NCBI RefSeq assembly: GCF_034347405.1
Contig: NZ_CP133778.1
Location: 682,001 to 746,000 of the forward strand
Reading direction: 5' to 3'
Length of the DNA: 64,000 bases
From: Pseudomonas sp. CCC3.1
GTDB lineage: Bacteria > Pseudomonadota > Gammaproteobacteria > Pseudomonadales > Pseudomonadaceae
Positions 32,255 through 41,102 of the stretch are shown here, one piece after another; position 1 is the stretch's first letter, and each line of letters starts with the position of its first letter. The position numbers and the translations under genes are program-made. The notes under the pieces are model-generated. The model worked only from the letters and a program-made list of their open reading frames with translations, made no database searches and was not told where the DNA came from.

Positions 32255-33005
32255 GTTATGTTTACTGGCTGCCTTATGCAGCCCATTCGCACATGCCGAG
32301 GTGGTGCAGGTCGAAGCCAACTCGATGATTCGCCTGCCCGCTAATGTGGCTGTATTGACGCTGGAAAAGCTCGACGTAGCAGACAACGGCACGCTGTTGA
32401 TTCCGGCGGGTGTCACCCAGATCAACATAGACCAGCTGCATTTGGGGAGTGATTCGCGCATCGTTCTGGTGCCCGCCGAGCGCGGGATCGAATTGCACGT
32501 GGCACATGCCGAACTCAGTGACGGTAGCCAGATCAGCGCACGCGGCGCACCGGGGACGTTCGAGAAACCGGCCCGGCCAGCGCGTGACCTGAACCTCAGG
32601 ATCGAATCATTGAACGCACGGCAGCTCTATATCGATGCCCGTGGTGGCACCGGTGCGCCGGGTTTTGCCGGACTGGATGGCGGTAACGGTGATGAACCGG
32701 GTTGCACCTGGGGTTCAGCGGGTTCGGGAGCCAATGGTGATGACGGCGGCAATGGTCATCAGGGCGCAGCGGGTGCTCGGGTGCGTGTCGAATTGCCTCG
32801 TGATTTCCCGGACGAGCAGATCAAGGTGCTGGTTGACGGCGGCCCCGGCGGTAAGCCTGGCCAGGCTGGACGCCCGGGTGCCGGGGGCAAATCCAAAGGC
32901 TGTATTGTTTATCGCACAGACGCTGGCAAGTCGGGCCGTCCAGGTCAAACCGGGCAACCGGGCGAAGCAGGCAGCACAGGTGCAGTGACCATTCAGCGTT
33001 TGTAA
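32247..33005 (+). CDS. Exported protein with collagen-like Gly-rich region
   Basis: A 252-residue protein. Signal peptide MRKLCLLAALCSPFAHA, predicted cleavage before EVV. The next 100 residues look like beta-helical strands (LTLEKLDVADNGTLLIPAG...). The second half is Gly-rich with collagen-like triplets, for example GTGAPGFAGLDGGNGD, GANGDDGGNGHQGAAG and GRPGQTGQPGEAGSTGA, interrupted by a beta segment. Four cysteines may form disulfides. It could be a surface or periplasmic structural or adhesive protein; no family name is certain. The ATG at 32247 overlaps the DUF1145 gene. Confidence 0.75.
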   Translation: MRKLCLLAALCSPFAHAEVVQVEANSMIRLPANVAVLTLEKLDVADNGTLLIPAGVTQINIDQLHLGSDSRIVLVPAERGIELHVAHAELSDGSQISARGAPGTFEKPARPARDLNLRIESLNARQLYIDARGGTGAPGFAGLDGGNGDEPGCTWGSAGSGANGDDGGNGHQGAAGARVRVELPRDFPDEQIKVLVDGGPGGKPGQAGRPGAGGKSKGCIVYRTDAGKSGRPGQTGQPGEAGSTGAVTIQRL

Positions 33006-33028
33006 CCTGGTACCTAATCCATCGAAGC

Positions 33029-33116
33029 GTGGGAGCTGGCTTGCCAGCGATGCAGACCAAGCGGTTTTACTGTCAGACCGTGCAGATGCAATCGCTGGCA
33101 AGCCAGGCTCCCACAG
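33029..33116. repeat. REP-type inverted repeat (GTGGGAGC class)
   Basis: GTGGGAGCTGGCTTGCCAGCGATGCA and, about 30 bases on, its near-perfect complement ending GGCTCCCAC. Located between convergent genes. Confidence 0.88.
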
Positions 33117-33146
33117 TTTTCAGGTGTTTATTAAATTGGCGATTGC

Positions 33147-33611
33147 TTAAAACATCGGCCGCGCGCCAGCAATCGCCACGACCACCAGACCTATCACCAG
33201 ATTGCACCCGACCAGGCGTCGAATCCGCCCCATCACCACAGCACCGGCGGCCCATTCCTGCGCCTCAACGGCCTTGCGCAACTCAGGCAGTTGCAGCGAC
33301 TGAATCCGGATGAACAGCGCCACCATCACGATGTACAGCCCCATCATGATCTGCACATAGCGCGGGGCCGTTTCGAAGCCGCTAAAACGCATTTGCAGCA
33401 GGCCTACGCCGCTTATCGGCAAAATCACCACGGCCACCCACACCCAGACAAAAAAACGTTGAAACACTTCGACCCACAACGTTAACCGCGCAGGGCCTTC
33501 AAGGGCCTTCATTGCTGCGGGGCGCAGGATCATCCAGGCGAAAAACATCCCGCCCACCCAGATCAGGGCGGCCAGTAAATGCAGGCTGTAAGCAACGGCA
33601 AAGGCGGTCAT
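33147..33611 (-). CDS. CopD-like four-helix membrane protein
   Basis: A 154-residue integral membrane protein with four hydrophobic helices. The first helix carries the family signature HLLAALIWVGGMFFAWMILRPAA with conserved histidine and the W-x-G-G motif, as in CopD/YcnJ and related proteins. Possible role in copper handling or as a haem-binding membrane protein; no copper genes adjoin, so it is named by family only. Confidence 0.8.
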   Translation of the reverse strand: MTAFAVAYSLHLLAALIWVGGMFFAWMILRPAAMKALEGPARLTLWVEVFQRFFVWVWVAVVILPISGVGLLQMRFSGFETAPRYVQIMMGLYIVMVALFIRIQSLQLPELRKAVEAQEWAAGAVVMGRIRRLVGCNLVIGLVVVAIAGARPMF

Positions 33612-33709
33612 CGAGGTACTCCGTTCGGCGCAGAATCAATTAGCGGGGTATGATAGCGGCCATTCGAACCACTGAAAATTTATCCAGCGTTTCTTGCGCC
33701 CGAAGAACC

Positions 33710-35854
33710 ATGATTAGTACCGAACTCAAATCCCAGATCCAGGGCGCATATTCGCGTTTTCTCGAAGCCAAGAGCCTCAAGCCGCGCTATGGCCAGCGTT
33801 TGATGATCGCTGAAGTGGCCAAAGTGCTGGGCGATATCGACACCGACGAAGAAAACCACCGCAGTGGCGACCCGGCGGTGGTTGCCGTTGAGGCGGGCAC
33901 CGGCACCGGTAAAACCGTGGCCTACAGCCTGGCGGCCATTCCGACTGCCAAGGCCGCTGGCAAGCGTCTGGTTATCGCCACGGCGACTGTCGCGCTGCAA
34001 GAGCAAATTGTCTACAAAGACCTCCCGGACTTGATGCGCAACAGCGGGCTGAACTTCAGCTTTGCATTGGCCAAGGGCCGTGGGCGTTACATGTGCCTCT
34101 CCAAACTCGACATGCTGCTGCAAGAGGGCCATGCGCAAACCGCGACGGCGCAGCTGTTTGAAGAGGAAGGCTTCAAGATTGAAGTCGATGAAGCCAGCCA
34201 AAAGCTGTTCACCAGCATGATCGAAAAACTGGCGGGCAATAAGTGGGACGGTGACCGCGACAGCTGGCCCCAGGCCCTGGAAGACCAGGACTGGGCGCGC
34301 CTGACCACCGACCACAGCCAGTGCACCAGCCGCCATTGCCCCAATTTCGGGCAATGCGCCTTTTACAAGGCCCGTGAAGGGATGGGCAAGGTCGACGTCA
34401 TCGTCACCAACCACGACATGGTATTGGCCGACCTGGCACTTGGTGGCGGCGCCGTCCTGCCGGACCCGCGTGACACCTTGTACGTGTTCGACGAAGGCCA
34501 CCACCTGCCCGACAAGGCCATCGGCCACTTTGCCCATTACACACGGTTGCGTTCGACCGCTGACTGGCTGGAGCAAACGGGCAAGAACCTCACCAAATTG
34601 CTCGCTCAGCACCCGCTGCCGGGCGATTTGGGGCGCTTGCTGGAGCAAGTGCCTGAACTGACAAAAGAGATCAAGGCTCAGCAACAGTTCATGTTCAGTG
34701 CCTGCGAGCAAATTGCTGATTTCAAAGTCGGTGAAGAACCGGAAGGGCGTGAGCGTCCGCGGCATCGCTTTGTCGGCGGCCTGATTCCTGATCACCTGCG
34801 TGAAATGGGCATCGAGTTGAAGAAAGGCTTTTCGCGCCTGACTGACGTGTTCACCCGCTTGACCGAGCTGCTCAAGGACGGCATGGAGGGTGAGGTCAAC
34901 ATCGGCATTACCAGCCAGCAGGCCGAAGAGTGGTACCCGCTGTTCGGCAGCTTGCTGTCCCGCGCCCAAGGCAACTGGGAGCTGTGGACGGCATTCACCA
35001 CCGAAGACCCGGAAGACAACCCGCCCATGGCGCGCTGGCTGACCTTGGCTGAAAGTGGCTCGCTGTTTGATATCGAAGTGAACGCCAGCCCGATTCTGGC
35101 GGCTGAAATGCTCCGCCGTAACCTGTGGAACGTGGCGTATGGCGCGCTGGTGACATCGGCCACGCTGACGGCATTGGGCACCTTTGACCGTTTTCGCATG
35201 CGGGCCGGTTTACCCAAAACCGCTGTCACAGCTGTCGTGCCGAGCCCGTTTCACCACGCCGACGCGGGTGTGCTGCGGGTTCCAGACCTCAAGGCTGACC
35301 CGCGTGATGCAACGGCACACACGGCCGCGATCATTCGTGAGCTGCCGGGGCTGGTCGAAGGCTCGCGGGGCACGCTGGTGCTGTTTTCATCGCGCAAACA
35401 AATGCAAGACGTGTTCGACGGCCTGGAGCGTGACTGGCGCAAGCAAGTGTTTATCCAGGGCAACCTGTCCAAGCAGGAAACCCTCAACAAGCACAAGGCG
35501 CGGGTCGATGGGGGGGATTCGAGCGTGCTGTTTGGTCTGGCCAGTTTTGCCGAAGGCGTGGACTTGCCCGGCGCTTACTGCGAACACGTGGTGATTGCCA
35601 AAATCCCGTTTTCGGTGCCCGATGATCCGGTTGAAGCCGCGTTGGCCGAATGGATCGAAGCCCGTGGCGGCAATCCCTTTATGGAAATCTCGGTGCCTGA
35701 CGCTTCGCTCAAGCTGGTGCAGGCTTGCGGGCGCTTGCTGCGCACTGAACAAGACCGCGGCACCATCACCTTGCTCGATCGCAGGCTGGTCACGCAGCGC
35801 TATGGCAAAGCTATCTTGAATGCCTTGCCGCCGTTCCGTCGCGAAATTTCTTAA
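33710..35854 (+). CDS. dinG: ATP-dependent DNA helicase DinG
   Basis: A 714-residue XPD-like superfamily 2 helicase that unwinds forked DNA and R-loops. Walker A is EAGTGTGKT (near residues 64-72), a four-cysteine iron-sulfur domain is in the middle (CTSRHCPNFGQCAFYK), and the DEAH-type box is VFDEGHHLPD. The C-terminal motif VI is QACGRLLRTEQDRG. Start at 33710 (MISTELKSQ); the frame is open 20 codons upstream without a ribosome site. Size equals E. coli DinG. No LexA box is visible upstream at a glance. Confidence 0.95.
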   Translation: MISTELKSQIQGAYSRFLEAKSLKPRYGQRLMIAEVAKVLGDIDTDEENHRSGDPAVVAVEAGTGTGKTVAYSLAAIPTAKAAGKRLVIATATVALQEQIVYKDLPDLMRNSGLNFSFALAKGRGRYMCLSKLDMLLQEGHAQTATAQLFEEEGFKIEVDEASQKLFTSMIEKLAGNKWDGDRDSWPQALEDQDWARLTTDHSQCTSRHCPNFGQCAFYKAREGMGKVDVIVTNHDMVLADLALGGGAVLPDPRDTLYVFDEGHHLPDKAIGHFAHYTRLRSTADWLEQTGKNLTKLLAQHPLPGDLGRLLEQVPELTKEIKAQQQFMFSACEQIADFKVGEEPEGRERPRHRFVGGLIPDHLREMGIELKKGFSRLTDVFTRLTELLKDGMEGEVNIGITSQQAEEWYPLFGSLLSRAQGNWELWTAFTTEDPEDNPPMARWLTLAESGSLFDIEVNASPILAAEMLRRNLWNVAYGALVTSATLTALGTFDRFRMRAGLPKTAVTAVVPSPFHHADAGVLRVPDLKADPRDATAHTAAIIRELPGLVEGSRGTLVLFSSRKQMQDVFDGLERDWRKQVFIQGNLSKQETLNKHKARVDGGDSSVLFGLASFAEGVDLPGAYCEHVVIAKIPFSVPDDPVEAALAEWIEARGGNPFMEISVPDASLKLVQACGRLLRTEQDRGTITLLDRRLVTQRYGKAILNALPPFRREIS

Positions 35855-35950
35855 GCGCAAGTCGGCGTTATCGCCGACCTTGCTGTCCTTGTTGAGACAT
35901 TCATCACCTCACAGGCCCGTTTTCTGGCCGTCAGGGAGCGTTATATCCAT

Positions 35951-38302
35951 ATGATTCGCCGTTCGTTGTCTGCCGTTTTTGCGTTGCTGGTCACGACCCC
36001 GTTGCTGGCGGCACCTGCCGGCCAGCAAACCCTGTTCAACTTCGTTCGCCCGGCCGATGTGGTGCGCGTGGCGACCGTCGATGCGAGCTTGCCGCAATAC
36101 AATGCGGAGCAGACGGCGCAGGGAGAGGTTTTGCGCCGCGTGACCTTCAACCCGGCAACGGCGCCAAGCTTGCGTTTAACGCCGCAAACCGGGGTGTGGG
36201 ACTGGTCGCAGTCCGGGATGATGACCCTGCGTATTCAAAACGCGATGAACTGGGCGCTCACCCTCGACGTGACGGTTGAAAGCAGCAACGGCAATACCCT
36301 CACCAGTCGTATCGACCTGCCTGCAGGGCCCGCGCAAACCTTGTTGTTGCCACTGCAAGCCAATTCGCCGCGCAGCCAGGGCATGCGTGCGGGCCCGCCG
36401 ATGCCCATGATGGTCGACGGGCAGCGCATTTTACTGGCCAGCAGCGAGGGGCAGATTGATCGCAGTCAAGTGGTGTCGGTGACCTTGTCCATCCCGCAGC
36501 CCAAAGCCGCGCAAAGCATTCTGCTGGAGCGTTTTGGGGTGCAGGACGGTGACGGCGTGATCACGACCGTCTACAGCTCGATTGTTGACGGCTTCGGCCA
36601 GTCGACCCGGGCTAAATGGCCTGAACGGGTTGCCAATGACGAACAGCTCAAAGCGGCTGCGGCCAAAGAACAGCAGCAACTCAAGGCCTGGCTGGCCGCG
36701 CGCACAGGGCTTGACCCCTACGGAGGTCTGCTCAAGGGACCGGCCTTTGAGGCCACAGGTTTTTTTCGCACCGAAAAACGCAATGGTCGCTGGAACCTGG
36801 TGACCCCCGAAGGGCATCCGTTTTATTCGCTGGGCCTGAACGCCGTGACGGCCAACGACAGCCAGACCTACGTGGCCGGGCGTGAGTGGATGTTTGCTGA
36901 TCTGCCTAAAGACGGCACGCCTTTGGCCGCTTTTTATGGTGCATCGAACCATCGCAACAACAATGGCTCATCGCAGGGACGGGCCTTTAACGGCGGGCGC
37001 TGGTACAACTTTTATACGGCCAACGTGCAGCGGATAAACGCAGAACCGTGCGTCGCCGAAAAGGTCGAGCCCGTAGCTGACCCGGTCACGCCGTGTGGTC
37101 CACAGACATTTGATGCCAAACGCTGGCAGACCCATGCCCTGGATCGCTTGCAAGCCTGGGGTTTCAATACCGTTGGCAACTGGAGCGACCCGCAGCTGGG
37201 CCTCAATGATCGCGTGCCTTACACCTTGCCGCTGTCGATCGTGGGGGACTACAACAGCATAAGCACGGGCTCCGACTGGTGGGGCGGCATGCCTGACCCG
37301 TTTGACCCACGCTTTGCCATGGCCGCCGAGCGCGCGGTGGCGATTGCAGCTCGCGACCATCGAGATGACCCATGGTTGATCGGTTATTTCGCCGATAACG
37401 AACTGGCGTGGGCAGGCGCGGGAGATGATCCCAAGGCGCGTTATGCGCTGGCTTTAGGCACGTTGCGCATGACCACGGATGCACCGGCCAAACGGGCGTT
37501 TCTCAAACTGCTGCGCGACAAGTACCGCAACCAGCAAGGCTTGTCCAAAGCGTGGGGCGTCGATATTCCGGCATGGGAATTAATGGAAGATCCAGGTTTC
37601 GAGGGGCCGTTGCCTAACGCGGAGCACCCGGAAATCGAAGCGGACTACAGATATTTCCAAAAAGTCTTTGCGGACACCTACTTCAAAACCCTGTCCGATT
37701 CGCTGAAATGGCATGCGCCGAACCACTTGCTGTTGGGCGGGCGCTTTGCTGTCAGCACCCCGGAAGCCGTGGCCGCTTGCGCGCAGTACTGCGACGTGTT
37801 GAGTTTTAACTTCTACACCCTGCAACCCCAAGACGGCTATGACTTCGCCAAGCTGCGCGAGCTGGATAAGCCGGTGATGATCACCGAATTCAACTTTGGC
37901 TCCCGCGATCGAGGCCCGTTCTGGGGCGGCGTGACCGAAGTGGTCAACGAAGACGCGCGCGGCCCGGCCTATGCCACGTTTGTTAAACAGGCCGTGGCCG
38001 AGCCGTCGATTGTCGGGGTTCATTGGTTCCAGTATCTGGACCAACCCGTGACCGGTCGTTTGCTCGACGGTGAAAACGGCCACTTCGGCATGATCGGCAT
38101 CACCGACCTGCCGTTTACCGGCTTTGTCGACAGCGTGCGCAAAACCAATCTGCAGGCGCTTGAGCAGCTCAGCCAAGCGGCGTCCAAAGCCCAAGTTGAG
38201 GCCGACCAAGCGCTGAAAGCACCTCGGCATACGCCGCAAGATGGCGGCGATGGGGGCTCTGGCTCGGGGCATGCAGGCGGACATTCTGGTAAAGGTCACT
38301 GA
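35951..38302 (+). CDS. Exported clan-A glycoside hydrolase (beta-agarase/galactosidase-like)
   Basis: A 783-residue protein with a signal peptide (MIRRSLSAVFALLVTTPLLAAP). An N-terminal beta-sandwich-like region (about 30-240) precedes a TIM-barrel region resembling GH42/GH50 enzymes. The probable acid/base Glu is in IGYFADNELAWAG and the nucleophile Glu in PVMITEFNFGSRD, both at strand ends as in clan A. The last 30 residues are Gly/His-rich and probably disordered. Databases often label Pseudomonas relatives beta-agarase; an envelope polysaccharide substrate is more likely. It sits between dinG and two esterase genes. Confidence 0.78.
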   Translation: MIRRSLSAVFALLVTTPLLAAPAGQQTLFNFVRPADVVRVATVDASLPQYNAEQTAQGEVLRRVTFNPATAPSLRLTPQTGVWDWSQSGMMTLRIQNAMNWALTLDVTVESSNGNTLTSRIDLPAGPAQTLLLPLQANSPRSQGMRAGPPMPMMVDGQRILLASSEGQIDRSQVVSVTLSIPQPKAAQSILLERFGVQDGDGVITTVYSSIVDGFGQSTRAKWPERVANDEQLKAAAAKEQQQLKAWLAARTGLDPYGGLLKGPAFEATGFFRTEKRNGRWNLVTPEGHPFYSLGLNAVTANDSQTYVAGREWMFADLPKDGTPLAAFYGASNHRNNNGSSQGRAFNGGRWYNFYTANVQRINAEPCVAEKVEPVADPVTPCGPQTFDAKRWQTHALDRLQAWGFNTVGNWSDPQLGLNDRVPYTLPLSIVGDYNSISTGSDWWGGMPDPFDPRFAMAAERAVAIAARDHRDDPWLIGYFADNELAWAGAGDDPKARYALALGTLRMTTDAPAKRAFLKLLRDKYRNQQGLSKAWGVDIPAWELMEDPGFEGPLPNAEHPEIEADYRYFQKVFADTYFKTLSDSLKWHAPNHLLLGGRFAVSTPEAVAACAQYCDVLSFNFYTLQPQDGYDFAKLRELDKPVMITEFNFGSRDRGPFWGGVTEVVNEDARGPAYATFVKQAVAEPSIVGVHWFQYLDQPVTGRLLDGENGHFGMIGITDLPFTGFVDSVRKTNLQALEQLSQAASKAQVEADQALKAPRHTPQDGGDGGSGSGHAGGHSGKGH

Positions 38303-38415
38303 TTTCGTGCCACCTGATCAGCGGCAATACATTTCGTCGCTCTGAGTGTTTATCGGGCTTTCATTTATCCCTGTTGAAACTAAGGTCTTCATTCCGACTG
38401 AATGGAGCCTTCGAC

Positions 38416-39561
38416 ATGGAAGCGAATGGGAAGTGTGCAAGTGGGTTCGAAGCCGTTCAACACGCGTTTGAGGCGATCTTTGATGATCCGCAAGAACGTG
38501 GAGCCGGATTGTGCGTGCAAGTCGACGGCGAAACCGTGGTCGACCTTTGGGCGGGCGTGGCTGATTTAGAAGGGCAAAAGCCCTGGAATCGAGACACGCT
38601 GGTCAATACGTACTGCGCGATAAAACCGTTTACCGCCGTGGCCGCCCTGATGCTGGTGGAAGAGGGCAAGCTGGAGCTGGATGTGCCAATTGCCCGGTAT
38701 TGGCCCGAGTTTGAACAGGGTGGCAAAGGCCAGGTGACCTTGCGCCAAGTGATGTCCCACACCTCGGGGATTCCGGCGCTGCGCCTGCCCAGCCGCACCC
38801 CCAGCATGTACAACTGGGATGAAATGGTTGAAATCATGGCGGCCGAACCGTTGTGGTGGCAGCCAGGGACCGATCTGGGATACGGCGCTACCACCTATGG
38901 CTGGATTATTGGCGAGCTGATTCGTCGAACGGATGGCCGCGACCCACGCACCTTTATCCGAGAGCGAGTCACGCAGCCCAATGGGTTGGAGGTGTACTTG
39001 GGGGTGGACGAGCAGGACTTCCACCGGATTGCGCATTTCGATCGGGCCGAGGGGCGAGAGGGCGACGCTTTTGCCGTCGGTTTGCGGCATGTGATCGTCA
39101 ACAAGCCCGAGCACGTAGCAACGCTGGCGTTTACCAACCCGTCCGTTGGCCCCAGGCAAACGGCAGATCCGCGCTGGTGGGCCTACCAGCAGCCGGGAGT
39201 CAACGGCCATGGCACGGCCCATGGCCTGGCGGGTTTCTACAGCGCGCTGCTGGGCGGACGATTGATCGGGCCTGAACTGGTGAGCGAATTCACGCGAGAG
39301 CACAGCAACAGCATGGACCGCACGTTGTTGCGCCCGATGCGCTACGGACTGGGCTGCATGATGGAGCAATCGGCCGATCAGGCCGCCTCCAACTGTATGG
39401 GGCCTAATACCTTTGGGCACGTCGGGCTGGGCGGTCCGGTCAGTTTCGCGGACCCCGAGCGGAATGTGAGCTTTGGTTTTGTGACTACCACAATGGGCAG
39501 CCACGTGTTGATGGACCCGCGGGCGCGAAAACTCGCGACATTGACCTACGCGGCACTTTAA
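38416..39561 (+). CDS. Beta-lactamase-fold esterase with Cys in place of the catalytic Ser
   Basis: A 381-residue member of the class C beta-lactamase/family VIII esterase group. Its neighbour 290 bases downstream is a clear paralogue that aligns without gaps in the N-terminal half. In the neighbour the SxxK nucleophile motif is S67-C-T-K70; here the same columns read C67-A-I-K70 (codons TGC GCG ATA AAA). The general-base region is YGATTYGW and the C-terminal motif GHVGLGG. The start MEANGKCASG at 38416 follows GGAGCC. It could be a Cys-nucleophile or a non-catalytic binding protein. Confidence 0.85.
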   Translation: MEANGKCASGFEAVQHAFEAIFDDPQERGAGLCVQVDGETVVDLWAGVADLEGQKPWNRDTLVNTYCAIKPFTAVAALMLVEEGKLELDVPIARYWPEFEQGGKGQVTLRQVMSHTSGIPALRLPSRTPSMYNWDEMVEIMAAEPLWWQPGTDLGYGATTYGWIIGELIRRTDGRDPRTFIRERVTQPNGLEVYLGVDEQDFHRIAHFDRAEGREGDAFAVGLRHVIVNKPEHVATLAFTNPSVGPRQTADPRWWAYQQPGVNGHGTAHGLAGFYSALLGGRLIGPELVSEFTREHSNSMDRTLLRPMRYGLGCMMEQSADQAASNCMGPNTFGHVGLGGPVSFADPERNVSFGFVTTTMGSHVLMDPRARKLATLTYAAL

Positions 39562-39575
39562 TCATCGCTGTGGGT

Positions 39576-39618
39576 GCAGGCTGCGATCTTTTAGTCCTTA
39601 AAAGATCGCAGCCTGTGC
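39576..39618. repeat. Short inverted repeat between the two esterase genes
   Basis: GCAGGCTGCGATCTTTT / AAAAGATCGCAGCCTG with a short loop, the same sequence element as at 25730-25763. The rest of the 286-base gap up to 39848 shows nothing recognisable. Confidence 0.75.
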
Positions 39619-39847
39619 CGTGTGTTAAGCACCGGGTTTTGATTTAAAGCGCCCCTTGAACCCTGCTGGCCTATGCCCCTTCTAAAAGACTTTTTCACAA
39701 AAAAATCATCTCGACGCTGATACCTTCCTCCGCGGCTCGTAAATGCACAAAAATTGTGCGTTTTGAACGCGTTGGTCTGTTTCAAAAAATTGCCGGGACT
39801 GGAACAATGCACGCCTTGTAAAGCCATGCTTGATCCAGGAGGTAGGG

Positions 39848-40993
39848 GTGCAGATTCAGGGTTTTCATGACCTTAGGTTCGAAGCCGTACGTGAAGCGTT
39901 CGCTGATCTATTCAATGATCCGCAAGAACGCGGTGCGGCACTGTGCATCCAGATAGGTGGCGAAACGGTGATCGACGTGTGGGCCGGTACGGCTGACAAA
40001 GACGGCGAGCAAGTTTGGGGCACGGACACGATTGTCAACCTGTTTTCCTGCACCAAGACCTTTACGGCGGTGACGGCGTTGCAGTTGGTGGAAGAGGGCA
40101 AACTTGCGCTGGATGTGCCTGTCGCGCGCTATTGGCCCGAGTTCGCCGCCGCTGGAAAAGAAGCCATCACCCTGCGCCAGTTGTTGAGTCATCGGGCAGG
40201 TTTGCCGGCATTGCGTGAATTGATGCCGCCTACCGCTCTCTATGAATGGCAAACCATGGTCGATGCGCTGGCTGCAGAAGCACCGTGGTGGACCCCAGGT
40301 GAAGGTCATGGATATGCCGCGATTACCTATGGCTGGCTGGTGGGTGAGTTGATTCGTCGCGCCGATGGGCGCAGTCCGGGTCAATCCATCATGGCGCGCA
40401 CGGCCAAGCCGCTGGGGTTGGACTTTCATGTTGGGTTGGCAGATGAAGAGTTTTATCGAGTGGCGCATGTCGCCCGCAGCAAGGGCAATTCGGGTGATGC
40501 AGCAGCTCAACGGCTCTTGAAAGCGCTGATGAGTGAACCTACGTCTATGAGCACGCGGGCATTTACCAATCCTCCGTCTATTATGACCAGCACCAATAAG
40601 CCGGAGTGGCGCCGAATGGAGCAGCCGGCGGCCAATGGTCATGGTAATGCCCGCAGCCTTGCCGGTTTCTATAGCGGTTTGCTGGATGGCCGTTTGCTGG
40701 AGGCCGAGATGCTGGAGCAACTGACCCGAGAACATAGTGTGGGCGAGGATAAAACCTTGCGCACGCAGACCCGTCTGGGTCTGGGCTGCATGCTGGATCA
40801 GCCGGATGTCCCGAATGCTACCTTTGGCCTCGGGGCAAAGGCTTTTGGCCATCCCGGGGCAGGGGGTTCAATTGGTTTTGCCGACCCGGAGCGAGAGGTG
40901 GCGTTCGGATTTGTGACCAATACACTGGGGCCTTATGTATTGATGGACCCGCGTGCGCAAAAGTTGGTGAAAGTATTGGCGCAGTGTTTATAA
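39848..40993 (+). CDS. Beta-lactamase-fold serine esterase (paralogue of the preceding gene)
   Basis: A 381-residue serine hydrolase. SxxK is S67-C-T-K70 in LFSCTKTFTAV, the second motif region YAAITYGW, and the third GHPGAGG. The start is the GTG at 39848, five bases after a strong AGGAGG; the open frame six codons upstream begins with TTG inside that ribosome site. With 38416-39561 it forms a tandem duplicate; both lack a signal peptide and are cytoplasmic. Substrates are unknown; relatives hydrolyse short esters. Confidence 0.88.
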   Translation: MQIQGFHDLRFEAVREAFADLFNDPQERGAALCIQIGGETVIDVWAGTADKDGEQVWGTDTIVNLFSCTKTFTAVTALQLVEEGKLALDVPVARYWPEFAAAGKEAITLRQLLSHRAGLPALRELMPPTALYEWQTMVDALAAEAPWWTPGEGHGYAAITYGWLVGELIRRADGRSPGQSIMARTAKPLGLDFHVGLADEEFYRVAHVARSKGNSGDAAAQRLLKALMSEPTSMSTRAFTNPPSIMTSTNKPEWRRMEQPAANGHGNARSLAGFYSGLLDGRLLEAEMLEQLTREHSVGEDKTLRTQTRLGLGCMLDQPDVPNATFGLGAKAFGHPGAGGSIGFADPEREVAFGFVTNTLGPYVLMDPRAQKLVKVLAQCL

Positions 40994-41102
40994 CGGGCAA
41001 TGGCAGGCCGTAGGTCGGAACACTCTGGCTTTTATGTGTTCAATACGTTTTTTTATATGGGCTTAGTGCCTCTTTATTCTTAATTCATTGTGTGGATATT
41101 CA

